Positions 1-13,731 of a stretch of 13,871 bases of DNA are shown piece after piece. The stretch is from assembly GCA_964420365.1 (NCBI GenBank), contig CAYQTA010000024.1:1-13871 (forward strand). Reading direction: 5' to 3'. Positions within the stretch are counted from its first letter, which is position 1, and every line of letters starts with the position of its first letter. The stretch comes from JAMOQA01 sp964420365. GTDB taxonomy: Bacteria; Acidobacteriota; Polarisedimenticolia; J045. A program made the position numbers and the translations under genes. The notes under the pieces are model-generated. The model did no database searches. It saw nothing but the letters and a program-made list of their open reading frames with translations, and was not told the origin of the DNA.

Positions 1-140
1 ACATGGTGATGCCGGGAGACCGGCTGGAGATTTCGGTGGAGCTGATCCAGCCGATCGCGATGGACCGTGGGCTGCGCTTCGCGATTCGCGAGGGCGGCCG
101 GACGGTCGGCGCCGGCACCGTCACCGAGATCATCGAGTAG
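1..140 (+). CDS. tuf: Elongation factor Tu, C-terminal end (partial)
   Basis: The first complete codon is at base 3 and the stop is TAG at 138-140, giving the last 46 residues of EF-Tu. The sequence MVMPGDRLEISVEL, then PIAMDRGLRFAIREGGRTVGAG, is the conserved end of EF-Tu domain III, the beta-barrel that helps bind aminoacyl-tRNA and contacts EF-Ts. EF-Tu is the cytosolic GTPase that delivers aminoacyl-tRNA to the ribosomal A site. The 5' part lies outside the window. A second tuf begins at 13732, so the genome carries at least two copies unless the assembly is wrong. rpmG follows after 46 bases, and a tuf-rpmG-tRNA-Trp-secE order is common in bacteria, so this copy probably lies upstream in the same transcription unit. 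Confidence 0.97.
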   Translation, partial: MVMPGDRLEISVELIQPIAMDRGLRFAIREGGRTVGAGTVTEIIE

Positions 141-143
141 CTC

Positions 144-169
144 CGGCCCCGGGGGCCGCGGGCGCCGCG
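144..169 (+). other. GC-rich overlapping stem-loops between tuf and rpmG
   Basis: Two mutually exclusive hairpins can form: CGGCCCC (144-150) with GGGGCCG (152-158), which closes as at least 5 bp, and CGCGG (157-161) with CCGCG (165-169). No T-run follows, so this is not a canonical intrinsic terminator. It could be an RNA processing or attenuation element, or simply a product of high GC. Function is unproven. Confidence 0.3.
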
Positions 170-186
170 AGGCGGGAGCCGCGACG

Positions 187-336
187 ATGCGTGACAACGT
201 GATCCTGGCCTGCACCGAGTGCAAGCGCCGGAACTACACGACGACGAAGAACAAGAAGACGAAGCCGGAGCGGCTCGAGTTCAAGAAGTATTGCCGCTTC
301 TGCCGCAAGCACACGGTTCACAGGGAGACGCGCTGA
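187..336 (+). CDS. rpmG: 50S ribosomal protein L33 (zinc-binding form)
   Basis: This 49-residue protein is a small component of the large ribosomal subunit near the E site. It starts MRDNVILACTECKRRNY and ends in a basic tail, with the L33 core around RLEFKKYC. The paired cysteines C9-x2-C12 and C36-x2-C39 form the zinc site of the C+ type of L33. Many bacteria also hold a C- paralogue that replaces it under zinc limitation, but none is in this window. The length is normal for the family. ATG at 187 is chosen because it gives the canonical N-terminus, while the upstream in-frame extension overlaps the tuf 3' end. Preceding bases contain GGCGGGAG at 171-178. It lies between tuf and tRNA-Trp, its usual place in many phyla. 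Confidence 0.96.
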   Translation: MRDNVILACTECKRRNYTTTKNKKTKPERLEFKKYCRFCRKHTVHRETR

Positions 337-367
337 GGCGGGGGCGGACCCCGGAGGCACGACCTGC

Positions 368-443
368 AGGGCAGTAGCTCAATTGGCAGAGCAACGGTCT
401 CCAAAACCGTAGGTTGGGGGTTCGAGTCCCTCCTGCCCTGCCA
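368..443 (+). tRNA. trpT: tRNA-Trp (anticodon CCA)
   Basis: The cloverleaf is complete. The acceptor stem AGGGCAG (368-374) pairs with CTGCCCT (433-439). The D stem GCTC (377-380) pairs with GAGC (389-392). The anticodon stem ACGGT (394-398) pairs with ACCGT (406-410) around the loop CTCCAAA, placing anticodon CCA at 401-403. The T stem 416-420/428-432 encloses the loop TTCGAGT. G440 is the discriminator, the expected identity base for bacterial tRNA-Trp, and CCA is encoded at 441-443. The gene reads UGG codons. It sits 31 bases after rpmG and 39 before secE with no visible promoter of its own, so it is probably cut from a polycistronic transcript. Confidence 0.97.
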
Positions 444-482
444 GCCGGTCGGAGCGGGAGACCCGGCGCACCGGAGGCAGCC

Positions 483-689
483 GTGGAAAGCCTGAAGAAG
501 TTCCGCCAGTTCCTTTCGGATACCTGGAAGGAGCTGAAGCGCACCTCCTGGCCGAGCAAGGACGAGGTCGTGGGCACGACCATCGTCGTCATCGTCTTCG
601 TGGCGATCGTGGCGGCGTGGCTCGGGGCCGTCGACTTCGTGCTGGCGCTGGTGCAGAAGCACGTCCTCGGCCTCGGCGCCGGGTCCTGA
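483..689 (+). CDS. secE: Preprotein translocase subunit SecE
   Basis: SecE is the small essential subunit that clamps the SecY channel of the inner-membrane translocon. The product has 68 residues, typical of the short single-helix SecE found outside gamma-proteobacteria. Residues 1-22 form an amphipathic segment (FLSDTWKELKRTSWP), followed by the conserved W23-P24 bend and one hydrophobic membrane helix at about residues 30-55. GTG at 483 is preferred: GGAGG (473-477) lies five bases before it and the protein begins at the normal family position. An ATG at 414 in frame would run through the tRNA and is rejected. It is followed 29 bases later by nusG, the standard bacterial pairing. Confidence 0.95.
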   Translation: MESLKKFRQFLSDTWKELKRTSWPSKDEVVGTTIVVIVFVAIVAAWLGAVDFVLALVQKHVLGLGAGS

Positions 690-718
690 GCCCGGGCGAG
701 GCGGACAAGGTGGCCGCG

Positions 719-1402
719 ATGAACGACACCGACAGGCGCGACGAGCTGCAGGCGGACGCCACGGAGGAACAGGCGCAGGCTCCCTCCGGGGCGCAGGCGG
801 GCGACCTGTCGGGAGAGGCCGCCGGCGCTCCCGCGGAGGCGTCCGCGCCCGCGGCGGACGACCGCAAGAAGTGGTACATCATCCACACCTACAGCGGGTT
901 CGAGAACAAGGTCAAGCAGTCGCTGCGGCAGCGGGCCGACGCGTACGGGATGGGGGACAAGATCGGCGAGATCCTCGTCCCCACCGAGGACGTCGTCGAG
1001 ATCCGGGACGGCAAGAAGGTCCATACGAAGCGGAAGTTCTTCCCCGGCTACGTGCTCGTGCACATGGAGATGTCCGACGAGGCATGGCACGTCGTCCGGT
1101 CCACGCCGAAGGTGACCGGGTTCGTCGGTGCCACCGGTTCGGGCCAGAAGCCGGTTCCCCTCACCCAGGAGGAGGTCGATCGGATCCTCAACCAGGTCCA
1201 CGTCACGAAGGAAAAGCCGAAGCCGAAGATGGACTTCCGCGTCGGCGAGACCGTGAAGATCATCGACGGGGCCTTCGTGGACTTCACCGGCACGGTGGAG
1301 GAGATCAACGAGGATCGCGCGACCCTCAAGGTGATGGTGAGCATCTTCGGGCGCGCCACCCCCGTGGAGCTCGAGTTCCACCAGGTCAAGCGACCCGAGT
1401 AA
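719..1402 (+). CDS. nusG: Transcription termination/antitermination factor NusG
   Basis: NusG binds the RNA polymerase clamp across the cleft, reduces or modulates pausing, and uses its KOW domain to contact ribosomal S10 or Rho. The protein is 227 residues. The NGN domain starts about residue 50 (KKWYIIHTYSGFENKV) and includes the conserved segment KRKFFPGYVLVHMEM. The KOW domain runs from about residue 172 (DFRVGETVKIIDGAFVDF) to the end. Residues 1-48 are an Ala/Glu/Asp-rich, low-complexity extension, about 46 residues more than E. coli NusG. ATG at 719 is favoured, with AAGG at 707-710 upstream; a GTG at 710 in frame is an alternative that adds three residues. The next gene, rplK, begins 59 bases on, with a 6-bp hairpin GCCGGG/CCCGGC (1420-1425/1433-1438) between them. 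Confidence 0.96.
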   Translation: MNDTDRRDELQADATEEQAQAPSGAQAGDLSGEAAGAPAEASAPAADDRKKWYIIHTYSGFENKVKQSLRQRADAYGMGDKIGEILVPTEDVVEIRDGKKVHTKRKFFPGYVLVHMEMSDEAWHVVRSTPKVTGFVGATGSGQKPVPLTQEEVDRILNQVHVTKEKPKPKMDFRVGETVKIIDGAFVDFTGTVEEINEDRATLKVMVSIFGRATPVELEFHQVKRPE

Positions 1403-1461
1403 GGCGATACCTGCCGGGAGCCGGGTGAGAGCCCCGGCGCTTGCACCGGCGAGAGGGAGAC

Positions 1462-1887
1462 ATGGCCAAGAAGGTCATCGCCGTCGTCAAGCTGCACTGC
1501 CAGGCGGGCAAGGCGACACCTGCCCCCCCCGTCGGGCCGGCGCTGGGACAGCACGGCGTCAACATCATGGAGTTCTGCAAGGCGTTCAACGCCAGGACGC
1601 AGGGGCAGGGCGACCTGATCATCCCCGCGGTGATCACGATCTACGCCGACAAGTCCTTCACCTTCATCACCAAGACCCCGCCGGCATCCGTGCTGCTGAT
1701 GAAGGCGGCCGGGATCCAGAAGGGTTCCGGGGAGCCGAACCGGGTCAAGGTGGGAAAGGTGACCCGCGCCCAGCTCGAGGAGATCGCGAAGCTCAAGGAG
1801 CCGGATCTCACCGCCGCCGACATGGACGCCGCCGTGCGCACCATCGCCGGTAGCGCCCGGAGCATGGGCATCGAAGTCATCGACTGA
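1462..1887 (+). CDS. rplK: 50S ribosomal protein L11
   Basis: L11 binds the GTPase-associated region of 23S rRNA at the base of the L10-L12 stalk and takes part in factor-dependent GTP hydrolysis and the stringent response. The 141-residue length matches the family. The N-terminal domain has the proline-rich, thiostrepton-contacting segment ATPAPPVGPALGQHGVNIM, followed by EFCKAFNARTQ and FTFITKTPPASVLL. The C-terminal RNA-binding domain carries KVGKVTRAQLEEIA and ends GSARSMGIEVID. ATG at 1462 is supported by GAGAGGGAG at 1451-1459; a TTG at 1441 would add seven non-conserved residues. The gap to rplA is only 14 bases, implying co-translation. In many bacteria L1 represses this pair through a leader site; I could not confidently identify one in the 59-base spacer. 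Confidence 0.97.
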   Translation: MAKKVIAVVKLHCQAGKATPAPPVGPALGQHGVNIMEFCKAFNARTQGQGDLIIPAVITIYADKSFTFITKTPPASVLLMKAAGIQKGSGEPNRVKVGKVTRAQLEEIAKLKEPDLTAADMDAAVRTIAGSARSMGIEVID

Positions 1888-1901
1888 GCGGGGAGAGGGC
1901 C

Positions 1902-2618
1902 ATGCCGAAGCGCGGAAAGAAGTACCGGGCGGCGATCGAGAAGGTCGAGAAGCGCCCCTACGGGATCGAGGAGGCGATGGCCAAGGTGAAGGAGATCGCC
2001 TGGGCCAACTTCGACGAGACGGTCGAGATCGCGATGCTCCTCGGGGTCGACCCGCGGCACGCCGACCAGATGGTCCGCGGCACCGTCGTCCTGCCCCACG
2101 GCACGGGACAGACGCTGCGGGTCCTGGCGATCGCCGGCGGCGAGAAATACCAGGAGGCCGAGCAGGCGGGGGCCGACATCGTGATGACGGGCGAGGAGGC
2201 GGTGGAGAAGATCTCCGGCGGCTTCCTCGACTTCGACGCGGTGGTGGCCACGCCGGACGTCATGCGGTTCATCGGTCGTCTCGGGAAGATCCTCGGGCCG
2301 CGCGGCCTGATGCCGAACCCGAAGACCGGGACGGTCACGATGGAGATCGGCAAGGCAATCCAGGAGATCAAGGCCGGAAAGGTGGAGTTCCGGGTCAACA
2401 AGACGTCGATCATCCACGGGATCATCGGGAAGGAGTCGTTCCCGCCCGAGAAGCTGGTCGACAACTTCAAGGCGTTCGTCGGTGCCGTCCAGCGGGCCAG
2501 GCCCGCGGCGGCCAAGGGGCGCTACATCCGGACCGTCCACGTGGCGACCTCGATGTCCCCGAGCATCGAGATCGACCTGGCCGAGGTGGACCGGATCCAG
2601 CAGGCCGAGCGGGCCTGA
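1902..2618 (+). CDS. rplA: 50S ribosomal protein L1
   Basis: L1 forms the mobile L1 stalk that helps release deacylated tRNA from the E site, and in many bacteria it represses translation of the rplK-rplA mRNA. The protein has 238 residues, close to E. coli's 234. The L1 signature is clear in the middle: IGRLGKILGPRGLMPNPKTG, then GTVTMEIGKAI and EFRVNKTSIIHGIIGK. The C-terminus returns to domain I (IRTVHVATSMSPSIEID). ATG at 1902 follows GGGGAGAGG at 1890-1898. Only 16 bases separate the stop from rplJ, so there is no room for a separate promoter or an L10 leader outside the coding sequence. Confidence 0.97.
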   Translation: MPKRGKKYRAAIEKVEKRPYGIEEAMAKVKEIAWANFDETVEIAMLLGVDPRHADQMVRGTVVLPHGTGQTLRVLAIAGGEKYQEAEQAGADIVMTGEEAVEKISGGFLDFDAVVATPDVMRFIGRLGKILGPRGLMPNPKTGTVTMEIGKAIQEIKAGKVEFRVNKTSIIHGIIGKESFPPEKLVDNFKAFVGAVQRARPAAAKGRYIRTVHVATSMSPSIEIDLAEVDRIQQAERA

Positions 2619-2634
2619 CCGGGGAGGCGAGGCG

Positions 2635-3162
2635 ATGAGGACCAGAGCGGAGAAGGAAGCCCTCGTCGAGGAGATCCGGCAGGTCTTCGAGGGTGCCAAC
2701 AGCATCTTCCTGGTCAGCCTGACCGGCCTGACGGTGAACGAGGTCAACGAGCTGCGCGCCAACCTGCGGCAGAAGGGCGCCCGGGTCCGGGTCGTCAAGA
2801 ACCGGCTCGCGAAGCGCGCGGCGGCGGACAGCGTCGTCTCCGGTCTCGAGAAGTGGTTCGTCGGCCCGACGGCCGTCGTCTACCACCCCGAGGAGCCGGT
2901 GACGATGGCGAAGGCGCTCGTCGACTTCGCCAAGGACCACCCGCAGCTCGAGATCAAGGCGGGCCTGATCGATCGCAGCGACGTCGTCGACGGCGAGCAG
3001 GCGAAGGCGATCAGCAAGATGCCCGACCTGGACGGGCTGCGCGCGCAGATCCTCTCGCTGCTGCAGGCGCCGGCCGGGCAGCTGGTGAGGCTTCTCAATA
3101 CCCCGGCCACGCAGCTGGCGCGTGTGCTGGAGCAGCGTAGCAGGCAGGAAGGCCAGGAGTAA
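2635..3162 (+). CDS. rplJ: 50S ribosomal protein L10
   Basis: L10 anchors L12 dimers to the 23S rRNA and L11, forming the stalk that recruits translation GTPases. The protein has 175 residues. Its N-terminal RNA-binding globular domain begins MRTRAEKEALVEEIRQVF and contains RVRVVKNRLAKRAA, a typical L10 motif, and GPTAVVYHPEEP. The final helix (about 140-170: LLQAPAGQLVRLLNTPATQL) is the part that binds L12 N-terminal domains. ATG at 2635 is chosen because GGGGAGG (2621-2627) lies just upstream and it gives the family N-terminus; longer in-frame readings overlap rplA. rplL follows after 65 bases, with a hairpin between them. Confidence 0.96.
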   Translation: MRTRAEKEALVEEIRQVFEGANSIFLVSLTGLTVNEVNELRANLRQKGARVRVVKNRLAKRAAADSVVSGLEKWFVGPTAVVYHPEEPVTMAKALVDFAKDHPQLEIKAGLIDRSDVVDGEQAKAISKMPDLDGLRAQILSLLQAPAGQLVRLLNTPATQLARVLEQRSRQEGQE

Positions 3163-3182
3163 CGCAGGTTTCGTCAACGACT

Positions 3183-3208
3183 CCCGGCCCGCACGCACCG
3201 GGCCCGGG
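3183..3208 (+). promoter_or_regulatory. Hairpin just upstream of the rplL ribosome binding site
   Basis: CCCGGCCCG (3183-3191) pairs with CGGG (3199-3202) and CCGGG (3204-3208), leaving one bulged C at 3203 and a seven-base loop. This makes nine GC pairs ending four bases before the GAGGGAG at 3212-3218. It lies in the rplJ-rplL spacer. L12 is needed at several copies per L10, so a structure here could shape rplL translation or coupling. The pairing is seen; the function is inferred. Confidence 0.4.
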
Positions 3209-3227
3209 CGCGAGGGAGATGAACGTC

Positions 3228-3608
3228 ATGGCTGCAGACCTCAACCAGATCGTGGAGACCCTGAGCGAGCTGACCCTGATGGAGGCGGCGAACCTCGTCA
3301 AGATGCTCGAAGAGAAGTGGGGCGTGACCGCCGCGGCCCCGGTGGCCGTCGCCGCGGTCGGCGCCGCCGGTGGCGCCGAGGAGGCCCAGGAGGAGAAGAC
3401 GGAGTTCGACGTCATCCTCGAGGCCGTCGGCGAGAAGAAGATCAACGTGATCAAGGCGGTCCGCGAGGTGACCACCCTCGGGCTGAAGGAGGCGAAGGAG
3501 CTGGTCGAGTCCGCGCCCAAGGCCATCAAGGAGGGGGTTTCCAAGGAAGAGGCCGAGGAGATCAAGAAGAAGTTCGAGGAAGTCGGAGCCACGGTCTCCA
3601 TCAAGTAG
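3228..3608 (+). CDS. rplL: 50S ribosomal protein L7/L12
   Basis: L7/L12 is the multicopy stalk protein whose C-terminal domain binds EF-Tu, EF-G, IF2 and RF3. The product is 126 residues. The N-terminal dimerisation domain is residues 1-33 (LNQIVETLSELTLMEAANLV). The Ala/Gly/Pro-rich hinge is about 34-55. The C-terminal domain runs from KTEFDVILEAVGEKKINVIK through REVTTLGLKEAKELVE to GATVSIK. I chose ATG 3228 over ATG 3219: GAGGGAG at 3212-3218 directly abuts 3219 with no spacing but lies nine bases from 3228, and MAADLNQ gives the usual family N-terminus. A 248-base structured spacer separates it from rpoB. Confidence 0.96.
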   Translation: MAADLNQIVETLSELTLMEAANLVKMLEEKWGVTAAAPVAVAAVGAAGGAEEAQEEKTEFDVILEAVGEKKINVIKAVREVTTLGLKEAKELVESAPKAIKEGVSKEEAEEIKKKFEEVGATVSIK

Positions 3609-3666
3609 CTGCTCCGACGAGGAGCCGGGTTCGGCCCGTGTCGGTGCGTCGCGACAGGTTCCCGGT

Positions 3667-3688
3667 CTTCCCCCGCCGGCGGGGGAAG
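3667..3688 (+). promoter_or_regulatory. Perfect 22-base palindrome in the rplL-rpoB spacer (attenuator candidate)
   Basis: CTTCCCCCGCC (3667-3677) is followed at once by its exact reverse complement GGCGGGGGAAG (3678-3688). As RNA this folds to a nine-pair stem with a CCGG tetraloop. No T-run follows; the next bases are GGGGGAGTCTGT. E. coli has a partial attenuator and an RNase III cleavage site in the equivalent spacer, so an analogous role is plausible but not shown. Confidence 0.45.
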
Positions 3689-3754
3689 GGGGGAGTCTGT
3701 CGCGCGCACCCGTCGGTCGTTCCTTGCCGGCGACGCCCGCGGCGTTCCGGCCTC

Positions 3755-3788
3755 GCGCGCGCCCTCCCCGGTGGGGAGGGCCGTGCGC
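3755..3788 (+). promoter_or_regulatory. Long hairpin in the rplL-rpoB spacer
   Basis: GCCCTCCCC (3761-3769) pairs perfectly with GGGGAGGGC (3773-3781) around a GGT loop. Allowing a bulged C at 3782, GCGCGC (3755-3760) extends it against GTGCGC (3783-3788) with one G-U pair, giving about 15 pairs. A further six-pair stem, CCCGCC (3799-3804) with GGCGGG (3814-3819), follows and precedes a pyrimidine-rich run (TTCCTTTCTCC, 3830-3840). Together with the palindrome at 3667 these look like a processing or attenuation region that sets rpoB output relative to the ribosomal genes. This is inference. Confidence 0.4.
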
Positions 3789-3856
3789 CCCGCGGTTTCC
3801 CGCCCTTCCCGGCGGCGGGGGCCGCATCGTTCCTTTCTCCCGTGGGGTGAGCCCAG

Positions 3857-8122
<4,266 letters not shown>

Positions 8123-8133
8123 GGGCGAACCGC

Positions 8134-8180
8134 GTGCCCGTCGCCCCGGTGGCGGGCACCGTTCCGGGACATGCCCGGAA
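8134..8180 (+). promoter_or_regulatory. Tandem hairpins in the rpoB-rpoC spacer, the second touching the rpoC ribosome binding site
   Basis: The first stem pairs GTGCCCG (8134-8140) with CGGGCAC (8153-8159), and can lengthen inward by three more pairs including two G-U. The second pairs TTCCGGG (8162-8168) perfectly with CCCGGAA (8174-8180) around ACATG. Its 3' arm supplies the first part of the purine stretch GGAAGGAGAGG (8177-8187) that serves as Shine-Dalgarno for rpoC. The pairings are seen; translational control of rpoC is inferred. Confidence 0.45.
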
Positions 8181-8192
8181 GGAGAGGCAGCC

Positions 8193-12452
<4,260 letters not shown>

Positions 12453-12471
12453 CTTCGGCTGACCGCCGAAG
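12453..12471 (+). terminator. Hairpin abutting the rpoC stop codon (weak terminator candidate)
   Basis: CTTCGGC (12453-12459) pairs perfectly with GCCGAAG (12465-12471) around a five-base TGACC loop, starting at the base after the stop. It is followed by GTGGTGAAAAATCG, not a T-run, so it lacks the usual intrinsic terminator tail. It could protect the 3' end, act with Rho, or allow read-through into rpsL. Confidence 0.4.
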
Positions 12472-12506
12472 GTGGTGAAAAATCGACGGGAACGGGTCCC
12501 CCCTGC

Positions 12507-12535
12507 TTGACAGGTGAGGATCCGTCCCCTAGCCT
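12507..12535 (+). promoter_or_regulatory. Sigma70-type promoter for rpsL-rpsG-tuf
   Basis: A consensus -35 box TTGACA (12507-12512) is separated by exactly 17 bases from TAGCCT (12530-12535), which keeps the key first, second and last positions of the -10 consensus. Transcription would start near 12542. A short A-run (12478-12482) lies near -60 and might be a weak UP element. This is the only strong promoter I can read in the window, and it faces the str-type genes. Confidence 0.75.
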
Positions 12536-12541
12536 TACGGC

Positions 12542-12835
12542 TTCGTGCGGCCCGACCGCCATCGGGTCGACACACTGCAGGCGAACGGCCGGGCCCACCC
12601 CGCCGCCGGCGGGGTCCGGTTCGGTACGCGCCGCGGCAGGGAGAACGGCGAGCAGCCCCCCTCGATGTAGGGTCCCACCTGCGCCCTGCGTGAGGAACTG
12701 CACGAACCGCCGTTCGGGGTCCCGCCCGGGCCGGGCGGGAGACGCGACGAAAGCAGGTAGACAGATCGGTTTCCTGCGGGCCGCCGGCCGCCCCCGTGCC
12801 GGTGCGGCCGTGCCCGCGAGACGGAGAGGCGAGAC
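12542..12835 (+). promoter_or_regulatory. Long structured 5' leader of rpsL (non-coding)
   Basis: About 294 bases lie between the inferred transcription start and rpsL, with no convincing gene. Five stem-loops can be read in order: 12548-12569 (8 pairs, one G-U), ACCCCGCC/GGCGGGGT at 12597-12615, CGAAC/GTTCG at 12703-12716, TCCCGCCCG/CGGGCGGGA at 12720-12740, and a two-part stem GCGGGC/GCCCGC plus GGCCGC/GCGGCC at 12776-12817 that ends six bases before the Shine-Dalgarno GGAGAGG (12823-12829). Such a leader could host feedback by S7 or S12. High GC alone makes some hairpins likely, so function is unproven. Confidence 0.5.
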
Positions 12836-13210
12836 GTGCCGACCATCAGCCAACTCGTTCGCCAGGGCCGGAAGCGGATCCGCGCCAAGACCGCGAGCCC
12901 GGCGCTCCAGGGGTGCCCGCAGCGCCGGGGCGTCTGCACGCGCGTGTACACCACGACGCCGAAGAAGCCGAACTCGGCGCTCCGGAAGGTTGCCCGCGTG
13001 CGGCTCACCAACGGCATCGAGGTGACGGCCTACATCCCGGGTGAGCAGCACGAGCTCCAGGAGCACTCGGTCGTCCTGATCCGTGGCGGTCGAGTCAAGG
13101 ACCTCCCGGGCGTCCGCTACCACATCATCCGGGGCACCCTCGACGCCACGGGGGTGGAAGGCCGCCGGAAGAGCCGGTCGAAGTACGGCACGAAGCGGCC
13201 GAAGTCCTGA
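12836..13210 (+). CDS. rpsL: 30S ribosomal protein S12
   Basis: S12 sits at the decoding centre of the small subunit and governs accuracy. The 124-residue length equals that of E. coli, and numbering is the same. The conserved RVYTTTPKKPNSALRKV includes K43, and GGRVKDLPGVRYH includes K88; both are the residues changed in streptomycin-resistant mutants, so a sensitive-type sequence is predicted. D89 is the residue that RimO methylthiolates in other bacteria. The start is GTG at 12836, with GGAGAGG at 12823-12829 six bases before it; it yields the standard MPTISQLVRQGRK. It is the first gene after the promoter at 12507 and is followed by rpsG after 19 bases. Confidence 0.97.
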   Translation: MPTISQLVRQGRKRIRAKTASPALQGCPQRRGVCTRVYTTTPKKPNSALRKVARVRLTNGIEVTAYIPGEQHELQEHSVVLIRGGRVKDLPGVRYHIIRGTLDATGVEGRRKSRSKYGTKRPKS

Positions 13211-13229
13211 CGCGGCGGAGGAGAGCGAG

Positions 13230-13700
13230 ATGCCCAGACGTCGTGAGGTTCCCGTCCGTCCGACCCCTCCGGACCCGATCTACGGTTCGGAGCTGGTGAC
13301 GAAGTTCATCAACAGCCTGATGAAGGACGGCAAGCGGACCGTTGCCGAGCGGATCTTCTACGAGGCGATGAAGAAGATCGAGGAGAAGACCGGCAAGGAG
13401 CCGCTCCGGGTCTTCCAGAAGGCCGTGGAGAACGTCAAGCCGGTGATGGAGGTCAAGTCCCGGCGGGTCGGCGGCTCCAACTACCAGGTGCCGGTCGAGG
13501 TGTCCCCGAAGCGGCGCCTCTCCCTCGCCTTCCGCTGGCTGATCGGCTATGCCAAGGCCCGCCCCGAGCGGACCATGATCGACAAGCTGGCGGGCGAGCT
13601 GATGGATGCCGCGAACGGGCGCGGCGGTGCGATGAAGAAGAAGGAAGACGTTCACCGGATGGCCGAGGCGAACAAGGCGTTCGCCCACTACCGCTGGTGA
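13230..13700 (+). CDS. rpsG: 30S ribosomal protein S7
   Basis: S7 binds the 3' major domain of 16S rRNA, starts head assembly and lines the E site. The product has 156 residues, typical of the family. The signature DPIYGSELVTKFINSLMKDG follows a basic N-terminus (MPRRREVPVRP), and later SRRVGGSNYQVPVEV and the C-terminal KKKEDVHRMAEANKAFAHYRW are conserved. ATG at 13230 is supported by GGAGGAGAG just upstream; longer in-frame readings overlap rpsL. In E. coli S7 represses its own operon by binding the rpsL-rpsG spacer. Here that spacer is just 19 bases, so any such control must work elsewhere. The next gene is tuf, not fusA. Confidence 0.97.
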   Translation: MPRRREVPVRPTPPDPIYGSELVTKFINSLMKDGKRTVAERIFYEAMKKIEEKTGKEPLRVFQKAVENVKPVMEVKSRRVGGSNYQVPVEVSPKRRLSLAFRWLIGYAKARPERTMIDKLAGELMDAANGRGGAMKKKEDVHRMAEANKAFAHYRW

Positions 13701-13731
13701 ACCCCGGGCAACCGGTTAGGGAGGACCCCTG

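Noticed and set aside
414..482. Upstream ATG that would lengthen SecE by 23 residues
   Set aside because: It begins inside the tRNA-Trp gene and the added residues are not SecE-like; GTG 483 has a good Shine-Dalgarno.
1403..1461. A promoter or L1-binding leader before rplK
   Set aside because: The spacer has a six-pair hairpin at 1420-1438, but no convincing -35/-10 pair and no L1-site motif I could defend.
3219..3227. ATG 3219 as the rplL start
   Set aside because: The GAGGGAG sequence directly abuts it, leaving no spacing, while ATG 3228 has nine bases and gives the family N-terminus.
12507..13025. Open frames on both strands across the rpoC-rpsL gap (for example 12507-13025 + and 12296-13123 -)
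   Set aside because: They run into rpsL or rpoC in other frames, have Arg/Pro/Ala-rich translations, and resemble no family; the stretch is better read as promoter and leader.
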